From assembly GCA_964550915.1 (NCBI GenBank), contig CAZKBY010000018.1, positions 1-22,294 on the forward strand: a stretch of 22,294 nucleotides of DNA, given 5' to 3'. Source of the stretch: JARYMI01 sp964550915. GTDB lineage: Bacteria > Acidobacteriota > Aminicenantia > Aminicenantales > UBA8522. Made by a program: the position numbers and the translations under genes. The notes below the pieces were generated by a model. It did not search any database and was not told the DNA's origin. It was given only the letters and a program-made list of their open reading frames with translations. Positions 14,834 to 22,294 of the stretch are shown piece by piece (within the stretch, counting starts at the first letter, position 1; every line of letters starts with the position of its first letter).

Positions 14834-15765
14834 TGGCCGTGCCCCCTTGTCGTTACTGTTATATCGCCGTGCATCGTCTTGAGGCTAAGGAGGTTCTCAC
14901 TAGGCCCGGACCCAAACTCAACGCTTTCCGATCGGAAAAAACCGTTTTTCTGGCTGCCCGACCTGACGTCTTTTGACTGGATACGGATATCGCCTTTTCC
15001 GACTCTTGCTTCCACCCGGCCCGAGAATCGGGGTCCGGCCGTGACGTTGATATCTCCGTCCATGGCCGAGATATCGGATTTCCCGGCGTAGGAATCAGCC
15101 AGGTCAATAGCAACCTTCCCTTTCATCGCTCGGACGCTAAGGGGGCGGATGGCGTTCCGGACGAGAACATCCCCTTTAACGGTCCTGATGTCGAGAGGCA
15201 GCGGGAGGTCACGGATATCGGCATCTCCCTTGGCCAGGATGACTTTGACCTTGCCGCTTGTCGCTGGAATCCGCACAGCTGCATCATCGCGGAAGAAGAT
15301 CAGGACCTTTTTTTCCTTCTGGAGAACTTCAACCCTGCTCTTTTCTTCAGCCTCTAAATGAAGTCTCTCATCTTCCGAGGGCCTGATACAAATATCCGCA
15401 GACCCGTGCTTGGTGGCGGTTCGCGAATTCGTCAGGACAACCGTTGTCTCGCCGTCTAATGTGAGGTCTTCAAGGGGGACGGAGACGGCTTCATAGCCTT
15501 CAAACCAGTATTCATCGCCGAAAACCGACCCGAAGGCGTTTTCGAAGAACTCCTGCATCTTGAACCCCAATTTCTCAAAGGGTTCACCCCAGTGCCAATC
15601 TCCCGCCCGGCACGAGCCGTGATGAATGGGGCCGAATCTTTGAGACCGGCGTTCACGCTCTTCAGCCTCGCCTTTCTCAAGGGCGCGCAGCAGTCGCTCG
15701 CCTTCTTCGACAGTAATCTTTTTCTCAGCCACCATTTTCAGGATTTCGATTCGTTCCTCTTTCAT
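14830..15765 (-). CDS. DUF4097-type protein with N-terminal SHOCT-like module
   Basis: A 311-aa protein without signal peptide. Residues 5-28 (RIEILKMVAEKKITVEEGERLL) are a SHOCT-like helical module. A linker and a Trp/Phe-rich stretch (55-90) follow. From about residue 150 to the end comes a beta-helix-like run of short repeats, such as GKVKVILAKGDADIRD, VKGDVLVRNA, MKGKVAIDLAD, AMDGDINVTAG, GKGDIRIQ and MHGDITVTTRG. These 'xGDIxVx' rungs are typical of DUF4097/DUF2154-like putative adhesin proteins. The function is unknown; cytoplasmic members are proposed to act with DUF2089-type or anti-sigma regulators in envelope stress. The start has GGAGA upstream and a perfect promoter, and the gene overlaps DUF2089 by 4 nt. 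Confidence 0.85.
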   Translation of the reverse strand: MKEERIEILKMVAEKKITVEEGERLLRALEKGEAEERERRSQRFGPIHHGSCRAGDWHWGEPFEKLGFKMQEFFENAFGSVFGDEYWFEGYEAVSVPLEDLTLDGETTVVLTNSRTATKHGSADICIRPSEDERLHLEAEEKSRVEVLQKEKKVLIFFRDDAAVRIPATSGKVKVILAKGDADIRDLPLPLDIRTVKGDVLVRNAIRPLSVRAMKGKVAIDLADSYAGKSDISAMDGDINVTAGPRFSGRVEARVGKGDIRIQSKDVRSGSQKNGFFRSESVEFGSGPSENLLSLKTMHGDITVTTRGHGQ

Positions 15766-15803
15766 GTTCTATCTCCGTATGATTTTCTTATTAAAATTAA
15801 TAA

Positions 15804-15832
15804 ATTATAAAATTAAAATCATAAAATGTCAA
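15804..15832 (-). promoter_or_regulatory. Perfect-consensus sigma-70 promoter of the DUF4097-DUF2089 operon
   Basis: On the minus strand, TTGACA (15832-15827), exactly 17 nt, TATAAT (15809-15804), which is consensus in both boxes and spacing. It sits in an extremely AT-rich island (about 15780-15860), including the palindrome AATAATTATT (15831-15840) just upstream of and touching the -35, which could act as an UP element. The start codon is 38 nt downstream. Such a strong promoter normally implies a repressor. Confidence 0.75.
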
Positions 15833-15875
15833 TAATTATTATTAATCTTATAATAAATTGAGTCAGATTTCTTGT

Positions 15876-16740
15876 CTAAAGTTCATTATCTCCTCCTCGG
15901 AGAGGCAAAGATATCATGTCAAACAGACCGACTCGGTCCTGAAAAAACGGATCCCTCGAAAGATAAACATTGTTCCCGGCAAAAAGCAACTGTCTGTTCA
16001 GAAGGATGCCGACGAGGTCGCTGCAACCGAATTGAAGTTCCATCGTCCGGTCTTTGTCGCTGTGGATTTTCGTCCTGGCCAGCACGCAACCCGGGACGAC
16101 CGGGCCCTTTCTGGCATGGCGGGCGACATTTACAAGGCCGGTGAGTTCAGAGACGAGGCTCGTCCACTCGGCCTTGACCGACAGATCTTGTGGAGGCTAG
16201 CTTTTTATATCGACAAGATTGTAAGGGAACGACCGAGACAGCTCCCATTCCATAATCATTCCGTAGGGAGTCTTGGTTTCAACCGGAGGCTCGAACTCAA
16301 GGCTCTTATCAGCTCTGTACCGGAAATCAGAGAAATAGGCCAGTCCGCCAGGACCTGTTACCTTCAGGCCAAGTCCCTCTTTGTTGCGGCCGCGCTTCAG
16401 GTCATTGACCACAAGCGCTGGATTCTTGCTCTCTCCGATGTAAATCCTTGTCTGTGTTCCTCCAACCTCGAGCTTGATGGGAACCCACGTATTCGCCGCC
16501 AATGTCCAGGCGTTGGTGGAGCCTTCTCCGTAATAGAGCTGCCAGGCGGAAAGGCCGTTGAAAACGGGGGAGTACTGAAGAGCATCCGGCCGCCGGATTT
16601 ATGGGGCCGCACATAAAACTCTTCATAGTTGGCCTCATCCTGGCAGCGGAAAACGATGGTCGGGAAAACTTGAAAAACAGAAGCCAGCGCTCGGAACGTA
16701 GGCTCGCTTGAGTTGAAGACCTGAGAAATATTGATTTCTG
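15876..16740 (-). pseudogene. Pseudogene of a secreted DUF1080/LamG-like (concanavalin fold) protein
   Basis: Reading the minus strand, coding similarity runs through three pieces. Piece 1 (about 16740-16595) contains FPTIVFRCQDEANYEEFYVR and then PHKSG. At about 16593 one base is missing: the frame then continues as RPDALQYSPVFNGLSAWQLY and NTWVPIKLEVGG...RIYIGESKNPALVV...GLAYFSDFRYR. The same frame meets an amber TAG at 16199-16197, after VDIKS, and carries on as VKAEWTSLVSELTGLVNVAR, VLARTKIHSD, LLNRQLLFAGNNVYLSRDPF and LPLRGGDNEL before a second TAG at 15876. The pattern is that of DUF1080-like secreted proteins, which use this fold to bind or cleave glycans. No start codon or signal peptide is found upstream, where the divergent gene's promoter now lies. 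The C-terminus also seems short. I infer a decayed gene; sequencing error could explain one lesion but hardly all. Confidence 0.75.
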
Positions 16741-16758
16741 GTGGCGTTGGAGTATAAT
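16731..16758 (+). promoter_or_regulatory. Predicted promoter of the secreted protein gene at 16776
   Basis: TTGATT (16731-16736), 16 nt, perfect TATAAT (16753-16758). The predicted transcript starts near 16765 and leaves about 11 nt before the ATG, room for little more than the GAAG motif at 16772-16775, so the leader is unusually short. Confidence 0.5.
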
Positions 16759-16775
16759 GGCTGTGGAAGCAGAAG

Positions 16776-17558
16776 ATGAAAAAAATTTTTTCTTTTATTT
16801 TCGTCTCATTTCTTTGCTCGGCCTTGCTTTCAGCTCAAAGTCTGGTCGAGATATCAAAAAAAGAAAAAGAAAGACGAGAGCAGCTCAAGGGAAAGAATGT
16901 CAGGGTCGTGACAAACGCCGACCTCGGGCAGATCGCCAAAAGAGCGGCTGTCACAACGGCTGTCCCTGGAACTCCGCCGGCAAGAGGCGCTGAGCCGGCA
17001 GCAGCGGAATCATCTCGAGAACCTGAGACATCCCTTTCTCCTGAACCCCGGCAAGCGGAATCTGATGAACCTAATGCGTTCCCCGCAGGGTTTGCCACGG
17101 CCGTTCTGCCGGAGACACTCTTGGTCGAAAACCCCGAGTTTGCCCTTTACTCGCCGGATGGAAGAGCCGCCGAGATATCCTTTTCCGGATTTCTTGATCT
17201 TGGATTCAGCGTAATAAACGGGCCGGGAGAAGATATCGCCATCTACGCCAGACGTGCCGGCACGCTCGATGGGATGCCGTTAGAGGAGGGGATGCCGGCA
17301 AACTTGGAGGGATCAGCGCTGCCGGGAGCCCTCCAGTACGGCGTTCTGGTCATGGGAGACAGCGGCGATTGGGAGGCTGTCGGCCAAGGAATGGGCCTTA
17401 GTGGTGTGGAAAAATTCGACCTCGGCGGGATCTCCAGCATAAATAAAATTAGGATTATCTTCAGGCCTTTCGGCAACGTCACAGCCGACATAAAACCCTT
17501 TAGACTGGCTTTGCTGGAGACTTCCCTGGCGGTCGATGCGGTTGTGGCTCTCCACTAA
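16776..17558 (+). CDS. Secreted protein of unknown function
   Basis: A 260-aa protein with a clear signal peptide (MKKIFSFIFVSFLCSALLSAQ, cleavage probably after Ala20). The mature start SLVEISKKEKERREQLKGK...TNADL is a charged helix seen at the head of many exported proteins in Acidobacteria-like genomes, from memory. Residues about 60-105 are a low-complexity Ala/Pro/Glu/Ser linker. The C-terminal half (about 115-255) looks like a beta-sandwich domain: GFLDLGFSVINGPGEDIAIY, then GDSGDWEAVGQG, then FDLGGISSINKIRIIF. This order resembles surface-protein domains with a 'DxxVxxGxGxDxxVxE' strand, but I cannot name a family. The start at 16776 fits the signal peptide. It is divergent from the DUF1080-like pseudogene. 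Confidence 0.78.
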   Translation: MKKIFSFIFVSFLCSALLSAQSLVEISKKEKERREQLKGKNVRVVTNADLGQIAKRAAVTTAVPGTPPARGAEPAAAESSREPETSLSPEPRQAESDEPNAFPAGFATAVLPETLLVENPEFALYSPDGRAAEISFSGFLDLGFSVINGPGEDIAIYARRAGTLDGMPLEEGMPANLEGSALPGALQYGVLVMGDSGDWEAVGQGMGLSGVEKFDLGGISSINKIRIIFRPFGNVTADIKPFRLALLETSLAVDAVVALH

Positions 17559-17698
17559 AATTAAACTCTTTTTGATTCGCCAACTGACCAAAAGAGAACT
17601 TTTTTCTCTCAGACTTAGGGGGAGAGATAGATGTTTTATAGTCCAGGCTGTTCGAGAGATCTGAGGCTGAGAATGATCAGCCGTTAATCGTGAAAGAT

Positions 17699-20600
17699 TC
17701 AGGTCTTGCCCCAAAGATCCTGCAGGCAGACGAGCGAAGGCGCAATTTTTTTCCTCATCTCGATAGCCTTGACGGCCGCGCTGGCTGAGGGGATAGTCGT
17801 AAAACAGGGCACACGGTAGCTGAAGGCCACCCGACGGATTTTCTGAGCATCGCCGCGCTCCTGCGTCCCTGAGGGCGTGTTGAATATCATTTTTACTTTG
17901 CCCCGGCTTAGATCATCCAGGATGTTCTTGCGCTCCTTATAGACCTTGCCGATTGTGTCTGCTTTGAAACCATGCCGGCGGAGGTATTGAGCTGTCCCTT
18001 CAGTCGCCAGGAAGCTGAACCCAAGCTGTTCGAGCTTTTCGATAAGCGTCAGTATCTTAGGCTTGTCTTCATCCGGAACGCTGACGAAGACCTGTCCGCG
18101 GGCGGGGAGGAAAAACCCTGCTCCTTCCTGGGCTTTGAGGAAGGCCAGAGGAAATTCCGGGTCGAGTCCGATGGACTCTCCCGTCGAGCGCATCTCCGGT
18201 CCCAGCACGGGGTCCACCTCTAGGAATTTGTCGAACGAAAAGACAGCTTCTTTGACGGCGTAGCAGCCCAATTGCCTGGGCTGAAGCTTGATGTCTTTGA
18301 GCTTTTCTCCCATGATCAGGCGGGTGGCGATCTTGGCCAAGGGGATACCCGTCGCCTTGGAAATGAACGGCACAGTCCGCGAGGCTCTGGGGTTGACCTC
18401 GAGAACATAGATTTTTGTCCCCTTAACGGCCAGTTGGACGTTCATCAATCCGACCACCCGGAGCTCCCTGGCCATAAGCTCGACCTGTCTTTTGACCTCC
18501 TCAATGACCCGGTCAGCCAGAAAATAGGGGGGGATGACCATGGTGGCGTCTCCTGAATGGACGCCGGCTTCCTGGATGTGCTCGAGGATGCCTCCGATAA
18601 AGACGTCTTGGCCATCGCAAAGAAGGTCGACGTCGAGCTCCATGGCGTTGTCGATGAACTCGTCGATGAGGAGGGGATGCTCTTTAAAATACTCGCGGAT
18701 GAATTGGACATACCGGAGAAGTCCCGGCTCGTCATGAATTATTTTCATAGCCCGGCCGCCCAGCACGTAGGAGGGCCGGATGAGCACGGGATAGCCGATC
18801 CGCTCAGCAATCTTGAGGGCCTGGCCGGCGGTCCTGGCCAGTCCGTTTCTTGGCCGGAGGAGGCCGAGCCGCTTCAAGAACCGGTCGAATTTCTCCCTGT
18901 CCTCTGTCTCGTCGATGGCTTCGGAGCTTGTGCCCAGGATGCGGGTATTGTTCAGGTGAAGCCCGACTGAGATCTTGAGAGGGGTCTGCCCCCCGAACTG
19001 GACGATGATCCCCTCCGGGTTTTCTTTTCCGTAAATGGCCAGGACATCCTCGAGCGTCAACGGGTCGAAATAGAGCCGATCGGAGGTGTCGTAGTCTGTC
19101 GAGACCGTCTCCGGGTTGGAGTTGATCATGATCGTTTTATACCCGGCATCCCGCAGGGCGAAGACGCCGTGGACGCAGCAGTAATCGAACTCAATGCCCT
19201 GGCCGATCCTGTTCGGGCCGGACCCGAGAATGATGGCCTTTTTCTCGCCGAGGGGCGGCGCTTCATCCTCTTCTTCATAGGTTGAGTAAAAATAGGGGGT
19301 TTCCGATTCGAACTCGCCGGCGCAGGTGTCCACGACCTTCCAGACCGGCCTGATTCCCTGCTTCTCCCGGAGTTCTCTCACTTTGTCTTCTTTGAGGCCG
19401 ACGAGGCGGCCAATTCGTCTGTCGAAAAAACCCAACTCTTTGGCCCGGCGAAGAAGAGCAGGGGAAAGCTTGTCCTTTTTTAGCGCCTTGAGCGCTTCCT
19501 CGAACTCAACGATCTCCTGGATGTTCCGAAGGAAAAAGCGGTCGATGCGGGTGAGGTTGTGGATTTCATCAACAGCGAGACCAAGCCTGAGAGCGTCGGC
19601 AATAAGCCAGAGGCGGTCGGAGCTGGGCCGGCCGAGTCTTTCACGCAGCAGCTTTCCGTTAGCCTTGAGCTCGGTCGGTTCGAGTCCCCAGCGGTCAAAC
19701 TCGAGCGACCGGATGGCTTTCTGGAGGGCCTCCTTGAATGTCCGGCCGATGGCCATCGTCTCGCCGACCGACTTCATCTGAGTCGTCAGGCCCCTGTCTT
19801 CCTCGGGGAACTTTTCAAAGGCAAAGCGCGGCAGTTTGACGACAACATAATCTATCGCCGGCTCAAAGCAGGCGGGTGTCTTTTTGGTGATGTCGTTGAG
19901 GATTTCGTCCAGAGTGTAACCCACAGCCAGCTTGGCCGCCATCTTGGCAATGGGAAACCCTGTCGCCTTTGAGGCCAGCGCTGAAGACCGGGAAACACGC
20001 GGGTTCATCTCGATGACCATCATCCGGCCGTCCTCCGGATTGACGGCAAACTGGATGTTGGAGCCGCCCGTTTCGACGCCGATCTCGCGCATGATGGCAA
20101 TCGAGGCGTCGCGGAGTCGCTGGTATTCTTTATCGGTCAGAGTCTGAGCCGGCGCAACCGTGATGGAGTCGCCGGTGTGGACGCCCATGGGATCAACGTT
20201 CTCGATCGGGCAGACGATAACGACGTTATCTTTCTTGTCCCGCATGACCTCGAGCTCGAACTCCTTCCAGCCGCTGATGGACTTTTCGACGAGGACACGA
20301 GATATGGGGCTTATGGCCAGGCCTAACGGGACGAAGCGGTAGAAGTCCTCCCAGTTGTTGACGATGTTGCCGCCCGTCCCGCCCAGGGTGAAGGAGGGCC
20401 GGAGGACGAAGGGAAAGCCTATGCGCTTGACGATTTCCACCGCTTCCTTGAGGCTGGAGGCGTAGCCCGAGTCCGGGACTTCAAGGTCGATCCTTTCCAT
20501 GGCCTGGCGGAAAAGAAGCCTGTCCTCGGCCTTGCGGATGGAGTCGGCCGTGATGCCGATGAGCTGGATGCCGTACTTTTTCAGCACTCCTTTCACGTCA

Positions 20601-20905
20601 AGCTCCAGGGCCAGGTTCAGAGCTTTCTGGCCGCCAAGGGTGGCCAGCAGAGCGTCCGGCTCTTCCTTCTCGATAATTTTTTCAAGATAGCCGGCCGCGA
20701 GGGGCTCAAGGTAGGTCCGGTCGGCAAATTCCGGGTCGGTCATGATCGTGGCCGGGTTGGAGTTGACCAGGATGAGCCGGAAATTTTCCTCCTTCAAAGC
20801 TTTGAGGGCTTGAGTGCCTGAATAGTCGAACTCTGAGGCCTGGCCAATGATGATCGGGCCCGAGCCGATGATCATGATGGAGTGGATGTCCTCTCGTCTT
20901 GGCAC
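17699..20905 (-). CDS. carB: Carbamoyl phosphate synthase, large subunit
   Basis: CarB makes carbamoyl phosphate from bicarbonate, ammonia (delivered from CarA) and two ATP, feeding pyrimidine and arginine synthesis. The product is 1068 aa, the usual length. It has the internal duplication typical of the family, with GSGPIIIGQASEFDYSG in the first half and GSGPNRIGQGIEFDYCC in the second, each followed by an ATP-grasp domain (MNPRVSRSSALASKATG; VNPRASRTVPFISKATG). The last 135 residues are the MGS-like allosteric domain. The GTG at 20905 is chosen: it gives the canonical MPRREDIHSIMIIGSGP and has AGGGGAAA upstream. The in-frame ATG at 20947 would overlap carA by 41 nt. carA stops 1 nt before this start. 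Confidence 0.97.
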   Translation of the reverse strand: MPRREDIHSIMIIGSGPIIIGQASEFDYSGTQALKALKEENFRLILVNSNPATIMTDPEFADRTYLEPLAAGYLEKIIEKEEPDALLATLGGQKALNLALELDVKGVLKKYGIQLIGITADSIRKAEDRLLFRQAMERIDLEVPDSGYASSLKEAVEIVKRIGFPFVLRPSFTLGGTGGNIVNNWEDFYRFVPLGLAISPISRVLVEKSISGWKEFELEVMRDKKDNVVIVCPIENVDPMGVHTGDSITVAPAQTLTDKEYQRLRDASIAIMREIGVETGGSNIQFAVNPEDGRMMVIEMNPRVSRSSALASKATGFPIAKMAAKLAVGYTLDEILNDITKKTPACFEPAIDYVVVKLPRFAFEKFPEEDRGLTTQMKSVGETMAIGRTFKEALQKAIRSLEFDRWGLEPTELKANGKLLRERLGRPSSDRLWLIADALRLGLAVDEIHNLTRIDRFFLRNIQEIVEFEEALKALKKDKLSPALLRRAKELGFFDRRIGRLVGLKEDKVRELREKQGIRPVWKVVDTCAGEFESETPYFYSTYEEEDEAPPLGEKKAIILGSGPNRIGQGIEFDYCCVHGVFALRDAGYKTIMINSNPETVSTDYDTSDRLYFDPLTLEDVLAIYGKENPEGIIVQFGGQTPLKISVGLHLNNTRILGTSSEAIDETEDREKFDRFLKRLGLLRPRNGLARTAGQALKIAERIGYPVLIRPSYVLGGRAMKIIHDEPGLLRYVQFIREYFKEHPLLIDEFIDNAMELDVDLLCDGQDVFIGGILEHIQEAGVHSGDATMVIPPYFLADRVIEEVKRQVELMARELRVVGLMNVQLAVKGTKIYVLEVNPRASRTVPFISKATGIPLAKIATRLIMGEKLKDIKLQPRQLGCYAVKEAVFSFDKFLEVDPVLGPEMRSTGESIGLDPEFPLAFLKAQEGAGFFLPARGQVFVSVPDEDKPKILTLIEKLEQLGFSFLATEGTAQYLRRHGFKADTIGKVYKERKNILDDLSRGKVKMIFNTPSGTQERGDAQKIRRVAFSYRVPCFTTIPSASAAVKAIEMRKKIAPSLVCLQDLWGKT

Positions 20906-20906
20906 C

Positions 20907-22070
20907 TTATTTTCCCCTGAATGTTTCGACGAGCTGCTCGAAGTCATGGAAAAGGTAGCGCGAGTCCCTTGGACCGGGCGAGCTTTCCGGATGGTACTGG
21001 ACGGAGAAAAGAAATTTCTCCCTCACCGACAGACCCTCGACGGTTAAGTCGTTCAGGTTGATGTGAGTCAGCTTGGCCAGGCCCTCGAGGGATTCGATGT
21101 CCACGGCAAACCCGTGGTTCTGGCAGGTGATTTCGATCGCCGCCGTTTCCAGGTTCTTGACCGGATGGTTGGCGCCGTGGTGTCCGAATTTGAGCTTGTA
21201 GGTTTTTCCTCCGAGAGCCAGCCCGATGAGTTGATGGCCGAGGCAGATTCCGAACAAGGGAATCCGGCCAATGAGGTTCTTGATGTTTTCGACAGCATAA
21301 GTGACCGGCTCAGGGTCGCCCGGGCCATTGGAGAGAAAGACGCCATCAGGCTTGAGCTTGAGGACTTCCTCGGCCGGCGTCGCTGCCGGAACGACGAGGA
21401 CTTCCATCTTCAGGTCAACCAGCGAGCGCAGGATGTTTCTTTTAATACCGAAGTCATAGGCGACGATGAACCGTCTGAACTTCCGGCGCCTGGCATATCC
21501 ATGCGGCCAGTCGTACGTCCCTTCTTTCCAGCGGTAAGGCTGGTTCGTCGTCACTTCCTTAACGAGATCATGCCCGACGATCGATGGGATGGCCCTGACG
21601 CGGGAGCGGAGCGCATCAGGGCCGTCGTCTGCAGTCGTGATGAGCGCCCGCTGGGCGCCGGCCTGACGGATGAGCTTGGTCAACTTTCGAGTGTCGATGC
21701 CCTGGATGGCCGGGATTTTGTGCCGCTTGAGGTAGCTCGCGAGGTCTTCTTCGGCCCGCCAATTGGATGGCGCCGAAGCCATCTCCTTGAGGACGAAGCC
21801 TTCCACCCAGGGCCTTCCAGATTCCACGTCTTCGGCATTGCAGCCGGTATTGCCGATCAGGGGATAGGTCATCGTGACGATCTGGCCCTTGTAGGAAGGA
21901 TCGGTCAGGATTTCCTGGTAGCCTGTCATCGAGGTGTTGAAGACGATCTCGCCCTCAGCTTCGGCCTCATACCCGCAGGAATAACCCTCGAAGATCGACC
22001 CGTCCTCAAGAACGAGGAAAGCCTTCTCGGTGGAAATTGGGTTCGAACTGTGCCGTGGTTGGCTGCGCAT
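20907..22070 (-). CDS. carA: Carbamoyl phosphate synthase, small (glutamine amidotransferase) subunit
   Basis: CarA hydrolyses glutamine and channels ammonia to CarB. The 387-aa product shows the N-terminal CarA domain (FLVLEDGSIFEGYSCG, FNTSMTGYQEILTDPSY, MTYPLIGNTG, GIDTRKLTKLIR) and the class I glutamine amidotransferase domain with nucleophile Cys276 (GICLGHQ) and the partners His360 and Glu362 (YHPE). NGPGDPEPV is the oxyanion-region motif. The ATG at 22070 adds about 15 residues before the conserved start and has no ribosome binding site. A TAAAAT box lies 7 nt upstream, suggesting a leaderless message. In-frame codons further up to 22202 are rejected as they cross this promoter and lack similarity. 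carB follows after 1 nt. Confidence 0.96.
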   Translation of the reverse strand: MRSQPRHSSNPISTEKAFLVLEDGSIFEGYSCGYEAEAEGEIVFNTSMTGYQEILTDPSYKGQIVTMTYPLIGNTGCNAEDVESGRPWVEGFVLKEMASAPSNWRAEEDLASYLKRHKIPAIQGIDTRKLTKLIRQAGAQRALITTADDGPDALRSRVRAIPSIVGHDLVKEVTTNQPYRWKEGTYDWPHGYARRRKFRRFIVAYDFGIKRNILRSLVDLKMEVLVVPAATPAEEVLKLKPDGVFLSNGPGDPEPVTYAVENIKNLIGRIPLFGICLGHQLIGLALGGKTYKLKFGHHGANHPVKNLETAAIEITCQNHGFAVDIESLEGLAKLTHINLNDLTVEGLSVREKFLFSVQYHPESSPGPRDSRYLFHDFEQLVETFRGK

Positions 22071-22077
22071 TTGGGCT

Positions 22078-22083
22078 ATTTTA
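22078..22083 (-). promoter_or_regulatory. Candidate -10 box of carA placed for a leaderless transcript
   Basis: TAAAAT on the minus strand (22083-22078) lies 7 nt before the carA ATG. At 17 nt further up only TTCCCT is found, a poor -35, so the promoter is less sure than that of the aldolase gene. Confidence 0.35.
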
Positions 22084-22200
22084 CAAATTCTCGGCGCAGA
22101 AGGGAAGAGGGCTTTCTGTTCATTTCCGAATTCATTAAAATATGAGCTTGTTATCCTGGAGTTGTCGGCCCAGGAACATCTGAACAAAGGAGATGACATC

Positions 22201-22294
22201 ATGCGTTTAAAGAAGCTTGGCGTTATTTTGATCGTTGTCTTATGATAAGAGTTTGCTTTTTGGCTGCGTTGGCCAAGTGGGCATCTTGATCTCC
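22201..22294 (+). pseudogene. Signal-peptide-like start that stops after 14 codons (partial or frameshifted gene)
   Basis: AAAGGAGATGACATC, a strong ribosome binding site, precedes the ATG at 22201. The frame reads MRLKKLGVILIVVL and then TGA (22243-22245). The +1 frame of the same stretch stays open to the window edge and reads ...SLLFGCVGQVGILIS, in which LFGC resembles a lipobox. This would fit a lipoprotein or secreted protein split by a frameshift near 22240. Alternatively the 14 codons are a leader peptide; the ATG at 22242 overlapping the stop (ATGA) would begin a second short frame that also stops soon. The window ends too early to decide. Confidence 0.3.

Noticed and set aside
16197..16199. 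Amber codon as a possible pyrrolysine or readthrough site
   Set aside because: No pyl genes or recoding element are seen, and the same gene also has a frameshift and a lost N-terminus, so decay is the simpler reading.
15858..16616. A 252-codon plus-strand ORF
   Set aside because: It has no ribosome binding site and poor composition, and it runs antisense to a region whose minus strand shows clear family-like coding pieces. It is a shadow of the pseudogene.
17593..17609. AGAGAA/TTCTCT hairpin in the carB-downstream gap, as a possible terminator
   Set aside because: The stem is only 6 bp and AT-rich, and no proper T-tract follows on either strand.
21063..22145. A 360-codon plus-strand ORF
   Set aside because: Exactly antisense to the well-supported carA; long antisense frames are expected in GC-rich coding DNA.
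1..22294. Defence system, mobile element, CRISPR array or biosynthetic cluster
   Set aside because: No transposase, integrase, nuclease-helicase cassette, direct-repeat array or carrier-protein gene was found on either strand; apart from the items reported, the genes are ordinary chromosomal ones.

Overview
The window reads as a chromosomal stretch of a moderately GC-rich, Gram-negative bacterium. Signs of an outer membrane are a signal-peptide beta-barrel protein ending in a C-terminal Phe and a lipoprotein-type D-aminoacylase. The combination of an archaeal-type (DhnA-like) class I aldolase, secreted proteins with an 'EISKKEKERR' start, a DUF2089/DUF4097 pair and a decayed DUF1080-like secreted protein resembles what I remember from Acidobacteriota/Candidatus Aminicenantes genomes. 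That placement is an inference. I see no insertion sequence, CRISPR array, tRNA, rRNA, phage gene or defence cassette.

Layout, left to right. (1) 1-172: the N-terminus of a TrpB2-type tryptophan synthase beta chain leaving the left edge on the minus strand, with its own promoter. (2) 280-2092, minus: a POT/PTR proton-coupled peptide transporter followed by a small unknown protein. (3) 2191-6123, minus: a tight housekeeping operon yebC-ruvC-ruvA-ruvB-queA (Holliday-junction processing plus queuosine synthesis) with an extended -10 promoter. (4) 6433-9613, plus: a copper-export cassette with a DUF2892 membrane protein, a YHS-HMA-HMA-P1B ATPase (CopA) and a tiny membrane-anchor ORF. (5) 9564-10445, minus: an outer-membrane beta-barrel protein, divergent from mnmA (plus, tRNA 2-thiolation). 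(6) 11745-14418: an archaeal-type fructose-bisphosphate aldolase (minus) divergent from a lipoprotein N-acyl-D-amino-acid deacylase (plus). (7) 14477-15765, minus: a DUF4097 protein and a DUF2089 zinc-ribbon protein, overlapping by ATGA, behind a perfect-consensus sigma-70 promoter. (8) 15876-16740, minus: a previously hidden pseudogene of a secreted DUF1080/LamG-like protein, broken by one frameshift and one in-frame amber codon and lacking its N-terminus. (9) 16776-17558, plus: a secreted protein of unknown function. (10) 17699-22070, minus: carA-carB, carbamoyl phosphate synthase. (11) 22201 to the right edge, plus: a signal-peptide-like start that stops after 14 codons.

Metabolically, the peptide transporter, D-aminoacylase, TrpB2 and CarAB would fit an organism living on peptides and amino acids, with the aldolase for gluconeogenesis/glycolysis. 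This is inference from content only. The most noteworthy non-gene signals are two promoters (aldolase and carA) whose -10 box TAAAAT sits 6-7 nt before the start codon, implying leaderless mRNAs, and the multiply broken pseudogene. I did not find a convincing new multi-gene system.
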